A DNA stretch of 64,000 nt from the NCBI GenBank assembly GCA_017527825.1, contig JAFXPO010000019.1, positions 1 to 64,000 on the forward strand, read 5' to 3'. The translations under genes were made by a program, and so were the position numbers. A model generated the notes under the pieces. That model did no database searches, was not told the DNA's origin, and saw only the letters and a program-made list of their open reading frames with translations. Of the stretch, positions 6,517-14,583 are shown piece by piece. The stretch comes from Oscillospiraceae bacterium (GTDB lineage Bacteria; Bacillota; Clostridia; Oscillospirales; Oscillospiraceae). Every line of letters starts with the position of its first letter. Position 1 is the stretch's first letter.

Positions 6517-8169
6517 TCAGTCCGGAAATTGATCCAGCAGCCAATCTCGCTGCTCCGGAAACGGGAACTTCTCATGCTCGATTTTGAGGATCAGGGCTTG
6601 TTCGCTCTTCGGTTTACCGCCCAAATTCATCCTTGTAAGCATCGGTGCGTGCAGATAGGTCAATTGTTCGCCGCTCTCTACCGCTGATGTGATATCACGC
6701 CACAGCTTGTTGAACGCATCTTCCCCTGCAAATTCCGGCATTCCTCCGACAAACTGCCGCAAACGTTCTTTGGGAATCGCGAGCGCCTTGAACGCCATGT
6801 TCACGTCATGCTTCGGAGCAATTGTCGTCAATATGCCCCACACATCGGTGCCCAGCTTCGTCCCGGCAACCTCCTCCTTGGGGCAGAAGCAGAAGTGCGC
6901 GGCATTCTTCTCCGTTATGATCGGGCGAATCAGTCTCTCCAGCGTATCCGCCGCCCGATTCGGCGCCTCAGCGGGAGGTTCCGGTACCTTCACTTCTTCC
7001 GACGCCAGCGCATTCGGCAGCAGCGCGTTGAGCCATTTATAGCGCAGTCTCGTATACTCAGCAGGCCGGATCACCTGTTTATTCAGGCAGAACGCCAAGA
7101 ACAGCAGAACCGCCGACACAAGCCGGCCGGCCAATTCTCCCCTCCCGCCGGTGAGGCGGCTGCCATTGGCGGCCGTAAACTGGTAGAGCAGTTCATTCGC
7201 TTCGGCCGCAACCGACGACAGCACCGGCTGGACGTCCAGGTCGTCGTACCTCTCCGCCAGCCAGCCGACGTACATCTCCATCAGGCCGGAGATGTTCTCC
7301 TCCCCCCAAGCGTCCACATCCAGATCCATATTCCACCCGGTCAGGTCGATTTCGAACATGGATTCCTTCCGCAGCTTATCCTTCGCGTCAAAGAGCAGCA
7401 CGGTCGCTCGGCGGCTCCGGCGGAGAAAGCGCTGCACGTCCGGAACCGTGTAGAAGCCGCAGTGGAGCAGCACGGCGGTGTCACAATACTGCGCGGGATA
7501 GCTGCCCTTCCCGCCGATCCGCAGGAAGGCGTCGTCCTGCAGCGCGTAGTGTGCCTGCCGGCACGGAAGCACCGGCGGTTGAACGGCCTCCAGCTTGCGC
7601 GGGTCGCTCACGTCCACCGCCAGCGCGCGCACGATCCCGGCAAGCTCCTCAAATCCGCCGTACCACAGGTCCTTCGCCCATCGGAGCCCGACGACGCAGC
7701 CGCGATCCATGCTGAGCAGCGGGACTTCCTTTCCGTTGTGCTTCTTCAGCAGGCGGGCGGAGTACCCCGAGAGGATCGCCGCGAACAGGCGCATCCAATC
7801 CGCGCCCTGTCCGTTCCTCAGGAATCCGTCGCACAGTTTGATCAGCTCCGCCATGCCCTTTTGCGCCGTCGGAACGTAGAGCGGCTCCCGCATCTCCGGA
7901 GGAAGCTCATCCAGTCCTGTCGGGATCGTCAGCTTTTTCTCGCCGGTCAGTTCAAAGAGGCCGCGTCTTGCCAGTTTGCGCAGCCCCTTCCGATACTGCT
8001 CGAACGTTTCCTTGTCTTTGAATGTTAGATGCGAGTGGAAACGTTTTTCCTTTTCATCGTACAGCGCGGACGCATAAGACCGATCCCGGTACGCCCAATC
8101 GTATAGCTTCTGTCTCTCGCCGTACTTTCCGCCGCTGACGGTCTTGCCGCGCAGTTTGATCTTCTCCAT
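6517..8169 (-). CDS. Large hypothetical protein, 550 aa, element-borne
   Basis: I do not recognise a family. The N-terminal 40 residues are basic and Tyr-rich (YGERQKLYDWAYRDRSY). A middle region contains LRWAKDLWYGGFEE and GSYPAQYCDTAVLLHCGFY, and the C-terminal third is helical with LLFLAFCLNKQ. No Walker A box, HNH or other catalytic signature is obvious, although the size and the position beside the Rep-like gene would suit a replication or defence accessory. AGGAG lies eight bases before the ATG. A clean terminator follows. It is divergent from the recombinase gene, sharing a 250-bp AT-rich intergenic region. Possible relation to DUF927/primase-type proteins was considered but not supported. 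Confidence 0.6.
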   Translation of the reverse strand: MEKIKLRGKTVSGGKYGERQKLYDWAYRDRSYASALYDEKEKRFHSHLTFKDKETFEQYRKGLRKLARRGLFELTGEKKLTIPTGLDELPPEMREPLYVPTAQKGMAELIKLCDGFLRNGQGADWMRLFAAILSGYSARLLKKHNGKEVPLLSMDRGCVVGLRWAKDLWYGGFEELAGIVRALAVDVSDPRKLEAVQPPVLPCRQAHYALQDDAFLRIGGKGSYPAQYCDTAVLLHCGFYTVPDVQRFLRRSRRATVLLFDAKDKLRKESMFEIDLTGWNMDLDVDAWGEENISGLMEMYVGWLAERYDDLDVQPVLSSVAAEANELLYQFTAANGSRLTGGRGELAGRLVSAVLLFLAFCLNKQVIRPAEYTRLRYKWLNALLPNALASEEVKVPEPPAEAPNRAADTLERLIRPIITEKNAAHFCFCPKEEVAGTKLGTDVWGILTTIAPKHDVNMAFKALAIPKERLRQFVGGMPEFAGEDAFNKLWRDITSAVESGEQLTYLHAPMLTRMNLGGKPKSEQALILKIEHEKFPFPEQRDWLLDQFPD

Positions 8170-8294
8170 GTACTTACTCCTATGTTCACCGGTTCATCAG
8201 TTTTTAAGTCAGCCAGATATCTATGTATTTTGCGTTCTTGCATTTTTGGAGCACGATTCCATAACACAGAAACAGGATAACACAGCAACAAGTG

Positions 8295-8332
8295 TTTTTG
8301 CAATATTTTGAAGGAAAATCATTTTGCAAAAA
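8295..8332. repeat. Inverted repeat between divergent element genes
   Basis: TTTTTGCAA (8295-8303) and TTGCAAAAA (8324-8332) form a 9-bp inverted repeat with a 20-bp spacer. It lies 26 bp upstream of the recombinase -35 box, where an operator or a recombinase/excisionase site would be expected. The rest of the 8170-8419 gap is AT-rich with no further gene. Confidence 0.45.
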
Positions 8333-8357
8333 GTCCGCGTTCCCGGTCGTCTTTCAC

Positions 8358-8385
8358 TTGTCTTTTTTCTTTTTTCGGCTATAAT
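8358..8385 (+). promoter_or_regulatory. Promoter of the serine recombinase
   Basis: TTGTCT (8358-8363) and a perfect TATAAT (8380-8385) are 16 bp apart. The recombinase start codon follows 34 bases downstream. Confidence 0.65.
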
Positions 8386-8419
8386 AGAACATGATTATAC
8401 TACCAGCAGGAGGCTACCC

Positions 8420-10129
8420 ATGGACATCCACACCGCCCGGCAGCAGCTCAAGACCCGCTCGATCTACGACCTCCCCCTGCGCGTGACGTTCTACGCCCGC
8501 GTGTCCAGCGAGTCCGACGAGCAGCTCAATTCCCTGGGGAATCAGGTGCAGTACTACGGCGACCTCATCCGCCGCAACCACGCGTGGACCTATGTCGACG
8601 GGTACATCGACGAGGGGCTGTCCGCCGCCACCACAAAAAAGCGCGAGAACTTCCACCGCATGATCGACGACGGCAAGGTGGGGCTGTTCGACCTCATCAT
8701 CACCAAGGAGATTACGCGCTTCGCCCGCAATACGCTCGACTCCATTCAGTACACCCGCGACCTGCTGAATGCCGGCGTCGCCGTATTCTTCCAGAACGAC
8801 AACATCAACACGCTCGACGAGGACAGCGAGCTGCGGCTCACCATCATGTCCGGCATCGCGCAGGACGAGCTGCGCAAGCTCTCCTCCCGCGTCAAGTTCG
8901 GGCATCAGCAGGCGATCAAAAACAGCGTCGTGCTGGGCAACAGCCGCATCTTCGGCTACCGCAAGGACGGCGGGCGGCTGGTGATCGACGAGGACGAGGC
9001 GCCCATGGTGCGCGAGCTGTTCGCGCTCTACGCCACCGGCGAGTACAGCATGAAGCAGATCGAGACGCTGTTCTGGGAGCGGGGCTATCGCAACCACAAC
9101 GGCAACCGCATCGCCCACACCACCATGTCCGGCATGATCTCCAACCCCAAGTACAAGGGCTACTATGTCGGCAACAAGGTCAAGGTCATGGACATCTTCA
9201 CCAAGAAGCAGAAGTTCCTCCCGCCGGAGGAGTGGGTGATGTTCAAGGACGAGACCGGCGAGATCGTCCCCGCCATCGTCAGCGAGGAGCTGTGGGAGCA
9301 GGCGAACGCGGTGCTCAAAAAGCGGAGCGAGGACGTGAAAAACCGGCAGGGCATCTGCAACCACGCGAACCTGTTCACCGGCAAGCTGTACTGCACGCAC
9401 TGCGGCGCGGCGTACTACCGCAAGGACTCAGTCGACCGCAGGGGCAACAAGAGCAGCAAATGGGTCTGCTCCGGCAAGATCAAGAACGGCGCGGACTCCT
9501 GTCCCTCCTTCGCCATCTACGAAAGCGAGCTCAAGCCCCTGCTCTTCGAGCTGTTCACCGACAGCGACGCGGACGCCGACGCGCTCATCGACGAGTATGT
9601 GGCGCTCTACCAATCCCTCGACCGCAGCGACGACCTCGCCAAACGCATCGCGGCGCTGGAGCAGCAGGTCGAGACGGCGGAGAAGAAAAAGCAGAAGCTG
9701 CTCACCTACAACGCCATGGGCGAGCTGAGCGACCGCGACTTCCTCACCATGAACCGCCAATGCGCGCAGGAGATTGAGGACGCACAGCGCGAACTGTACG
9801 ACCTGACGCAGCAGCGGGACAGCGCTGCGGACTTCCAGAAGCACATCGCTGCCATCCGGCGGGTCTTGCAGGACGCAAAAAAAGACGCCACGAGCGGCGT
9901 CATCAACAAGGAATTTGTGGAGCAGTATATCGACAAGATCTACGTCACGCCCGAGGACGACGGCTCCATGCGGCTGCAAATCAAAATCTTCACCGGCGAG
10001 AGCACCGACAAATACCTCTTAAATCTACGCGCAAACGCCGCAAAAGCGGTCTTTTCTCCCCAGAATCTCGAAGGCAGTACGGGGCACACGTTCAAGAAGA
10101 TGATCGAGTCCTACGAGAAGGGGCTGTAA
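8420..10129 (+). CDS. Large serine recombinase (integrase) of the element
   Basis: The 569-aa enzyme has an N-terminal resolvase domain with the YARVS motif, placing the nucleophile at Ser29, and the conserved segment ending EITRFARN. A recombinase domain follows, then a zinc ribbon (LYCTHCG and later VCSGK...SCPSF, about residues 320-365) and a long coiled coil rich in Glu/Gln/Lys. It integrates and excises the element by recombination between short att sites. AGGAGG at 8408-8413 sits six bases before this ATG; an upstream in-frame extension lacks a ribosome-binding site and would cross the promoter. It is the last gene before chromosomal DNA, with a strong terminator directly after. Confidence 0.93.
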   Translation: MDIHTARQQLKTRSIYDLPLRVTFYARVSSESDEQLNSLGNQVQYYGDLIRRNHAWTYVDGYIDEGLSAATTKKRENFHRMIDDGKVGLFDLIITKEITRFARNTLDSIQYTRDLLNAGVAVFFQNDNINTLDEDSELRLTIMSGIAQDELRKLSSRVKFGHQQAIKNSVVLGNSRIFGYRKDGGRLVIDEDEAPMVRELFALYATGEYSMKQIETLFWERGYRNHNGNRIAHTTMSGMISNPKYKGYYVGNKVKVMDIFTKKQKFLPPEEWVMFKDETGEIVPAIVSEELWEQANAVLKKRSEDVKNRQGICNHANLFTGKLYCTHCGAAYYRKDSVDRRGNKSSKWVCSGKIKNGADSCPSFAIYESELKPLLFELFTDSDADADALIDEYVALYQSLDRSDDLAKRIAALEQQVETAEKKKQKLLTYNAMGELSDRDFLTMNRQCAQEIEDAQRELYDLTQQRDSAADFQKHIAAIRRVLQDAKKDATSGVINKEFVEQYIDKIYVTPEDDGSMRLQIKIFTGESTDKYLLNLRANAAKAVFSPQNLEGSTGHTFKKMIESYEKGL

Positions 10130-10143
10130 GTCATCCGCTTATC

Positions 10144-10177
10144 AAAGAGCGCTGTCGGATCACCGACAGCGCTCTTT
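10144..10177. terminator. Bidirectional terminator at the element edge
   Basis: AAAGAGCGCTGTCGG (10144-10158) and CCGACAGCGCTCTTT (10163-10177) form a perfect 15-bp stem with an ATCA loop and a T run on the plus strand. It separates the recombinase from the convergent ECF gene. Confidence 0.85.
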
Positions 10178-10183
10178 TTCTCT

Positions 10184-10741
10184 TCACAGCCGCATGGCGT
10201 CCAGCTGTCCTGTGCTTTTCAACGCGGGGCGCAGTGCCGTATAAAGGATCGGCGCAATGATCATCGCCGCCACCGCATTGATGGCAGACGCCGGCAGCTT
10301 GCTCAACATTGTCGCCCAGACCGTATTGAGCGGATAGCCGTAGACAAAGCGCTGGAACACATAAGTTTTGAGCATGTACAGCGCCACATACGTCCACGCG
10401 CCTGCCACACAGGCGACGACGTTGCGCTTGTGGTCGTCCGCGTTGTGTCCGCCGGAGAAGGCGAGCTTCCCCGAGACCCAAGCCATCGCGAACTTTGAGA
10501 CAAAGGTGATGACGCTTTCAAACCCATACGCCGTCTGGATATCGTAGATCATGCTGCCAATACCGGAGGCAAGCCCGCCGAATACCGGTCCCATCAGCAG
10601 ACTCCCCAGCAGCGAAACAGAGTTCGCCAACCGCACCTTGCTTCCAAGCAGGGGAAAACTGATCATCGTCGCCACATAAACCAGCGCCGCCAACAGCGCT
10701 ACATAGACAATCCTGTGGATTGAGACCTTCTCTTTCATCAT
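10184..10741 (-). CDS. ECF transporter substrate-binding (S) component
   Basis: The 185-aa membrane protein has about five or six hydrophobic segments beginning RIVYVALLAALVYVATMI, with the ECF S-component layout: conserved first helix, glycine-rich second segment (LLMGPVFGGLASGIGSMIYD) and hydrophobic C-terminus. S components bind a vitamin or similar micronutrient and dock on a shared EcfAAT energy module. No energizing subunits are nearby, so it likely uses a module elsewhere. The substrate cannot be assigned; no riboswitch was recognised upstream. The start is one of two adjacent ATG codons (10741 or 10738) after GGAGG. It is the first chromosomal gene beyond the element. Confidence 0.8.
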   Translation of the reverse strand: MMKEKVSIHRIVYVALLAALVYVATMISFPLLGSKVRLANSVSLLGSLLMGPVFGGLASGIGSMIYDIQTAYGFESVITFVSKFAMAWVSGKLAFSGGHNADDHKRNVVACVAGAWTYVALYMLKTYVFQRFVYGYPLNTVWATMLSKLPASAINAVAAMIIAPILYTALRPALKSTGQLDAMRL

Positions 10742-10834
10742 TTCCGCCTCCTGTGATTTCATGGGCTTAGCATAGCGCAAGTCTGGCATGACTGAAATAC
10801 CCAGAATTAAATTATTTTATCAGACCAGATGGCC

Positions 10835-10865
10835 AAAAAAAGAGAGGCGGCAGCCTCTCTTTTTT
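10835..10865 (-). terminator. Intrinsic terminator of the glutathione peroxidase gene
   Basis: AGAGAGGC (10841-10848) pairs with GCCTCTCT (10853-10860) around a GGCA loop, flanked by A and T runs that give a seven-T tail on the minus strand. It begins two bases past the stop codon. Confidence 0.85.
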
Positions 10866-10867
10866 CC

Positions 10868-11410
10868 TTACAGCAGCGCCTCAACAGCGGCTTGAACGTT
10901 CTTCATGTCCTCTGTCGGTTCGAAACGCTTGACGATGTTGCCCTCGCGGTCGATGAGAAACTTGGTGAAGTTCCACTTGATGTTGCCGTTGTTCTTAAAG
11001 TCCTTGTCCATCGTCTTGGCAACGCCGTTCATCATCAGCGCCTTGGGACCCTTGCCGAAGCCTTCAAACTTGGTGTTTTCGGTCAGCCACTTATAGAGAG
11101 GAATGGCGTTCTCGCCGTTGACCTCGATCTTGCCGTACTGCGGGAAAGTGATGCCAAAGCGACCGGTGCAGAAGGTGTGAATCTCCTCATTGTCCCCCGG
11201 CGCCTGATTGCCGAACTGATTGCAGGGGAAGTCCAGAATTTCAAGACCCTTGTCATGGTCAGCGTCATAGATCTCTTGCAGCTCCTTGTACTGCGGCGTG
11301 AAGCCGCAGCCGGTGGCAGTGTTGACGACCAACAGCACCTTACCCTTGAAATCGGACAGCGCGACGTCCGCGCCCTTGCGTGTCTTTACCGTAAAATCAT
11401 AGATATTCAT
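10868..11410 (-). CDS. Glutathione peroxidase family thiol peroxidase
   Basis: The 180-aa thioredoxin-fold protein carries the GPx signatures: NTATGCGFTPQY with peroxidatic Cys35, FPCNQFG with the conserved Gln, and WNFTKFL with the conserved Trp. Bacterial Cys-type members reduce hydroperoxides, usually with thioredoxin rather than glutathione. The start at 11410 follows AAGGAG; upstream in-frame codons lie within the promoter. It is a single-gene unit with its own promoter, operator-like palindrome and terminator. In a strict anaerobe this would serve peroxide protection, consistent with regulated expression. Length is normal for the family. Confidence 0.92.
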   Translation of the reverse strand: MNIYDFTVKTRKGADVALSDFKGKVLLVVNTATGCGFTPQYKELQEIYDADHDKGLEILDFPCNQFGNQAPGDNEEIHTFCTGRFGITFPQYGKIEVNGENAIPLYKWLTENTKFEGFGKGPKALMMNGVAKTMDKDFKNNGNIKWNFTKFLIDREGNIVKRFEPTEDMKNVQAAVEALL

Positions 11411-11438
11411 GGAATGGCTCCTTTCTGATATCAAATTT

Positions 11439-11481
11439 AATTGAACTAAATCAATTATAGTTCCGAACAACGATTTGTCAA
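11439..11481 (-). promoter_or_regulatory. Promoter and palindromic operator of the peroxidase gene
   Basis: On the minus strand TTGACA (11476-11481) and TATAAT (11454-11459) are 16 bp apart, both perfect hexamers. A perfect palindrome, AATTGA and TCAATT with a six-base centre (11439-11456), overlaps the -10 box and the start point. Its core is one base off the FNR/CRP-type TTGAT-N4-ATCAA pattern, and its position suits repression. Confidence 0.7.
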
Positions 11482-11499
11482 GTCCTATTTTTTGCTGCG

Positions 11500-13101
11500 T
11501 CAGGGCAAATTATCCAAAGCCATGTTATAAGGCTGTCCATCCACCGTGCATTGCAACATCCATCTGCCGTCGGTAAAGACGCGGATGTCCGTCGCCTCGC
11601 GCATGTGGCGCAGCGCATGGTACTGTTTCTTTGCCTCCTCGCTGTATTTCGACATATCGTCGGAATGCAGGAAGACGCCGCCCAGCACCGCGTCCAGCAC
11701 CGCAAGCAGGTTTTTTTGCTTGCGCGTGAGCTTCACGTTGTCATCCCGCAAAAAGAACACGTCGGGATCGCTCAGATAGGCACGTCCATTGAGCTGGCGG
11801 CGGAACACCACGTTGCCGATTGCCTGACGCGTGGAAGGACGCTCGCGATGGATGAGGCGCATGTAAAACTTATCGTCCCAATCCAGCGTCACGTCACAGC
11901 TCACACGGCAATAATCCACGATACCGAACGCAGGCATGACCGGCACGCCGCAGCCGAGAATCTTGCGGTGACCGCACCATCTCCGCAGCGTCTCCAGCGC
12001 GCGGATCATGCGCGCGGCACGACTCTCGCTCTCCGTTCCGAACGGCGCGGCGGCATAGAGGAAGTCCAGCTTGACCAGGTCGAAGTTCCACTCATCAAAG
12101 ACCTTGTGGAACACCTGCGCGAGGTACATTTCGACTTCTGGATTGTCGATGTCCAGCGAATAAAATCCGCCCCAGTTGCAGCCGTTTGACCACAGATTCC
12201 CGTCCTTATCCCGCAGGAACCAGTCCGGGTGCTCATCCAACAGAGCGCTGCCCTTCTGCGCCACGAACGGCGCGAGCCACAAGCCCGCCTGATAGCCCTT
12301 GGCGTGGATGGCGTTCGCTGCCGCCGCCATTCCTCCGGGGAACTTTTTGGCGTCCGGCTCCAGCCAGTCACCCACGAACGGCTCCCAGCCGTCGTCGATC
12401 TGAAACAGGTCGTCCGGCTCCAGCATTCCCTCACAGCCCGCAAGGTCGGAGAGGATCGACCGCTCGTCAATGTCCTGATAGCGGTTGTACCAGCTGGAAT
12501 AGCCCGCGATCTTCTCCATCGTCCGCGGCGCGATGCGCAGCGCACGGAACCACGCGTCAAAGACCTCATTCTCGTCTCCCACCGCGTAAAACAGGTCGAA
12601 GGCATGGAAATCCCCTTTGCACCTTACGCCCTCGCAATCACGCTCGACGGTCAACTCGCCCTTGTGGGCATCATAGCGAAAGATCGTATAGCCCGGCTTC
12701 TCGTCCAGAGACGCGATAAGCCGGTAGGTGTCGCGGTAACGAAAGTAGCAGTAGGAAAAGCCGTGGAACACGCCGGGGCGGTTGGGATAGTCCACAAAGT
12801 GATAATCGCCGTAGCGATTGAGCTGAAACTTCTCCACCGCCGAATCCGGCAGCGGCGCATGATCGCGCTGCGTGTCCCGCGATGAATACTCCGGGCAATA
12901 CGTCCAGGTTTGGTAGCCATTCATGAAGATTTTCTCGCCATCCGCCAGATGCAGCGGCGCCGTCGCCGTCACAGAGCGCAGATGCCCGCCGGGCAGATTG
13001 CAAACCACGCGTTTCTCTCCCGCGTCCATCTGGAAGCTGCCCTGCAGCACACTGGGACCGTCAAACTCCTCCACTGTGACCTGATAGTTGAAAACCATCA
13101 T
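11500..13101 (-). CDS. Alpha-galactosidase, glycoside hydrolase family 36
   Basis: The 533-aa protein has an N-terminal beta-sandwich domain (about 1-190) and a (beta/alpha)8 catalytic domain. LFQIDDGWE is the conserved substrate-binding segment; LVKLDF holds the likely nucleophile Asp at about residue 345, and RVSCDVTLDW holds the likely acid/base Asp near 402. It would release terminal alpha-galactose from raffinose-type oligosaccharides inside the cell, since there is no signal peptide. It is shorter than the 700-residue GH36 enzymes and may belong to a compact clade. The start follows GGAGG by eight bases. No sugar transporter is adjacent. Exact substrate is uncertain. Confidence 0.85.
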   Translation of the reverse strand: MMVFNYQVTVEEFDGPSVLQGSFQMDAGEKRVVCNLPGGHLRSVTATAPLHLADGEKIFMNGYQTWTYCPEYSSRDTQRDHAPLPDSAVEKFQLNRYGDYHFVDYPNRPGVFHGFSYCYFRYRDTYRLIASLDEKPGYTIFRYDAHKGELTVERDCEGVRCKGDFHAFDLFYAVGDENEVFDAWFRALRIAPRTMEKIAGYSSWYNRYQDIDERSILSDLAGCEGMLEPDDLFQIDDGWEPFVGDWLEPDAKKFPGGMAAAANAIHAKGYQAGLWLAPFVAQKGSALLDEHPDWFLRDKDGNLWSNGCNWGGFYSLDIDNPEVEMYLAQVFHKVFDEWNFDLVKLDFLYAAAPFGTESESRAARMIRALETLRRWCGHRKILGCGVPVMPAFGIVDYCRVSCDVTLDWDDKFYMRLIHRERPSTRQAIGNVVFRRQLNGRAYLSDPDVFFLRDDNVKLTRKQKNLLAVLDAVLGGVFLHSDDMSKYSEEAKKQYHALRHMREATDIRVFTDGRWMLQCTVDGQPYNMALDNLP

Positions 13102-13154
13102 TTTCCTCACCTCCGCAGTCACATTGTAGCACGTTCTGTTCCTTGGTACAAGGC

Positions 13155-13186
13155 AAAAAATCACCGCCCGGAGGCGGTGATTTTTT
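13155..13186. terminator. Bidirectional terminator after nfnB
   Basis: ATCACCGCC (13160-13168) and GGCGGTGAT (13173-13181) enclose a CGGA loop. A and T runs flank the stem on both sides, so it can end transcription of nfnB on the minus strand. Confidence 0.85.
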
Positions 13187-13193
13187 CATTCGT

Positions 13194-14582
13194 TTACTTG
13201 CTCAGCTGCTCGTCGATGCCCTTGGCGCCCAGCTTGCCCGCGCCCATGGCAAGGATGACCGTTGCCGCGCCCGTGACGGCGTCGCCGCCTGCGTACACGC
13301 CCAACTTGCTGGTCATACCCTCTTCGTTGATGACGATGCCGCCCTTCTTGTTGACCTCCAATCCCGGAGTCGTGGACTTGATGAGCGGGTTTGGACTGGT
13401 GCCCAGCGCCATGATGACGCAGTCCACGGGAAGTTCAAACTCGCTGCCCTTCTTCTCGATGGGACGGCGACGACCGGAGGCGTCCGGCTCGCCCAGCTCC
13501 ATCTCGATGACGGTCATGCTCTTGACATAGCCGTCGTCGCCGCCGTGGATTTCCACGGGGTTGTGGAGGGTCTTAAAGATGATGCCCTCTTCGATGGCGT
13601 GCTCGACCTCTTCATGACGGGCGGGCAGTTCCTCCATGCCGCGACGGTACACCACATACACGTTGGCGCCGAGGCGCTTGGAGCAGCGCGCCGCGTCCAT
13701 GGCGACATTGCCGCCGCCGACGACCGCCACCGTCTTGCCGGCAAGCGGCATAAGCGGGGTATCCGCGCCCTCGCGGTAAGCCTTCATCAGGTTGATGCGG
13801 GTCAGGAACTCATTGGCGGAATAGACGCCGCAGAGGTTCTCGCCGGGGATATGCATGAACATCGGAAGCCCCGCGCCGGAGCCGACAAACACCGCCTCGA
13901 AGCCATACTCAGCCATCAGCTCGTCGATGGAGACCACGCGACCGATGACCATGTTCATCTCGAACTTGACGCCCATCGCCTTGAGACCGTCAACTTCCTT
14001 CTGCACGATCTTCTTCGGCAGACGGAACTCAGGAATGCCGTACACCAGCACGCCGCCCGCAAGGTGCAGCGCCTCGAACACGGTGACGTCGTAACCCTTC
14101 TTGGCGAGATCGCCCGCGCAGGTCAGACCCGCAGGACCGGAGCCGACGATCGCGACCTTGTGACCGTTGGGCTCAGGCTTGGCGGGAGCTTCGTTGACAT
14201 GCTCGTTGTGCCAGTCGGCAACAAAGCGCTCCAGACGACCGATGCCGACGGGATCGCCCTTCTTGCCGCGGATGCAGTGCATCTCGCACTGGGTCTCCTG
14301 CGGGCAGACGCGACCGCAGACCGCGGGCAGAGAGCTGGTCTCATGGATGACCTGGTACGCGCCCTCATAGTCCTTCTCCACAATTTTGGCGACGAACTGC
14401 GGGATATGTACGTTCACGGGACATCCCTGCACACACAGCGGGTTCTTGCAGTTGAGGCAGCGCTGCGCTTCATCCAGCGCCTGCTCCTCGGTATAGCCGA
14501 GGGCGACCTCAAGGAAATTCTTATTGCGGACATCCGGCTCCTGTGAGGGCATCGGATTCTTGACAAGACTCATATTCGGCAT
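13194..14582 (-). CDS. nfnB: Large subunit of NADH-dependent reduced ferredoxin:NADP+ oxidoreductase (NfnB)
   Basis: The 462-aa protein starts with a cysteine-rich domain (CLNCKNPLCVQGCP and CGRVCPQETQC) for two 4Fe-4S clusters, then two dinucleotide folds (VAIVGSGPAGLTCAGDL for FAD and VAVVGGGNVAMDAAR for NADPH). This is the glutamate synthase small-subunit fold, but no large glutamate synthase subunit is near. The partner directly upstream is the NfnA-type flavoprotein, so the pair fits Nfn, which couples ferredoxin, NADH and NADPH by electron bifurcation. The ATG at 14582 comes one base after the nfnA stop, with GGAGG before it. Earlier annotation tools often call it gltA. Confidence 0.85.
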   Translation of the reverse strand: MPNMSLVKNPMPSQEPDVRNKNFLEVALGYTEEQALDEAQRCLNCKNPLCVQGCPVNVHIPQFVAKIVEKDYEGAYQVIHETSSLPAVCGRVCPQETQCEMHCIRGKKGDPVGIGRLERFVADWHNEHVNEAPAKPEPNGHKVAIVGSGPAGLTCAGDLAKKGYDVTVFEALHLAGGVLVYGIPEFRLPKKIVQKEVDGLKAMGVKFEMNMVIGRVVSIDELMAEYGFEAVFVGSGAGLPMFMHIPGENLCGVYSANEFLTRINLMKAYREGADTPLMPLAGKTVAVVGGGNVAMDAARCSKRLGANVYVVYRRGMEELPARHEEVEHAIEEGIIFKTLHNPVEIHGGDDGYVKSMTVIEMELGEPDASGRRRPIEKKGSEFELPVDCVIMALGTSPNPLIKSTTPGLEVNKKGGIVINEEGMTSKLGVYAGGDAVTGAATVILAMGAGKLGAKGIDEQLSK

Positions 14583-14583
14583 C

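Larger units (their letters stand above)
1..10180. mobile_element. Right end of an integrative (conjugative or mobilizable) element, left end outside window
   Basis: The first 10 kb carries only element-type genes (DUF932, toxin-antitoxin, YqaJ nuclease, Rep-like protein, orphan proteins) and ends with a large serine recombinase. Immediately after it, a housekeeping ECF transporter gene begins on the opposite strand. Large serine recombinases commonly sit at the very end of such elements, so the boundary is inferred to lie between 10130 and 10183. No conjugation gene is visible here, so conjugative versus mobilizable cannot be decided. The attachment core cannot be identified without the other end. 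Confidence 0.7.

Noticed and set aside
6808..8028. A 406-codon plus-strand frame opposite the 550-aa gene
   Set aside because: It is the antisense shadow of a GC-rich gene, has no ribosome-binding site, and its product is low-complexity Arg/Gln/His-rich.
8584..9777. A 397-codon frame inside the recombinase gene
   Set aside because: It is a shifted reading of the recombinase on the same strand, rich in Arg and His, with no start signal.
13143..14546. A 467-codon plus-strand frame opposite nfnB
   Set aside because: Antisense shadow with His/Asp/Leu bias and no start signal.
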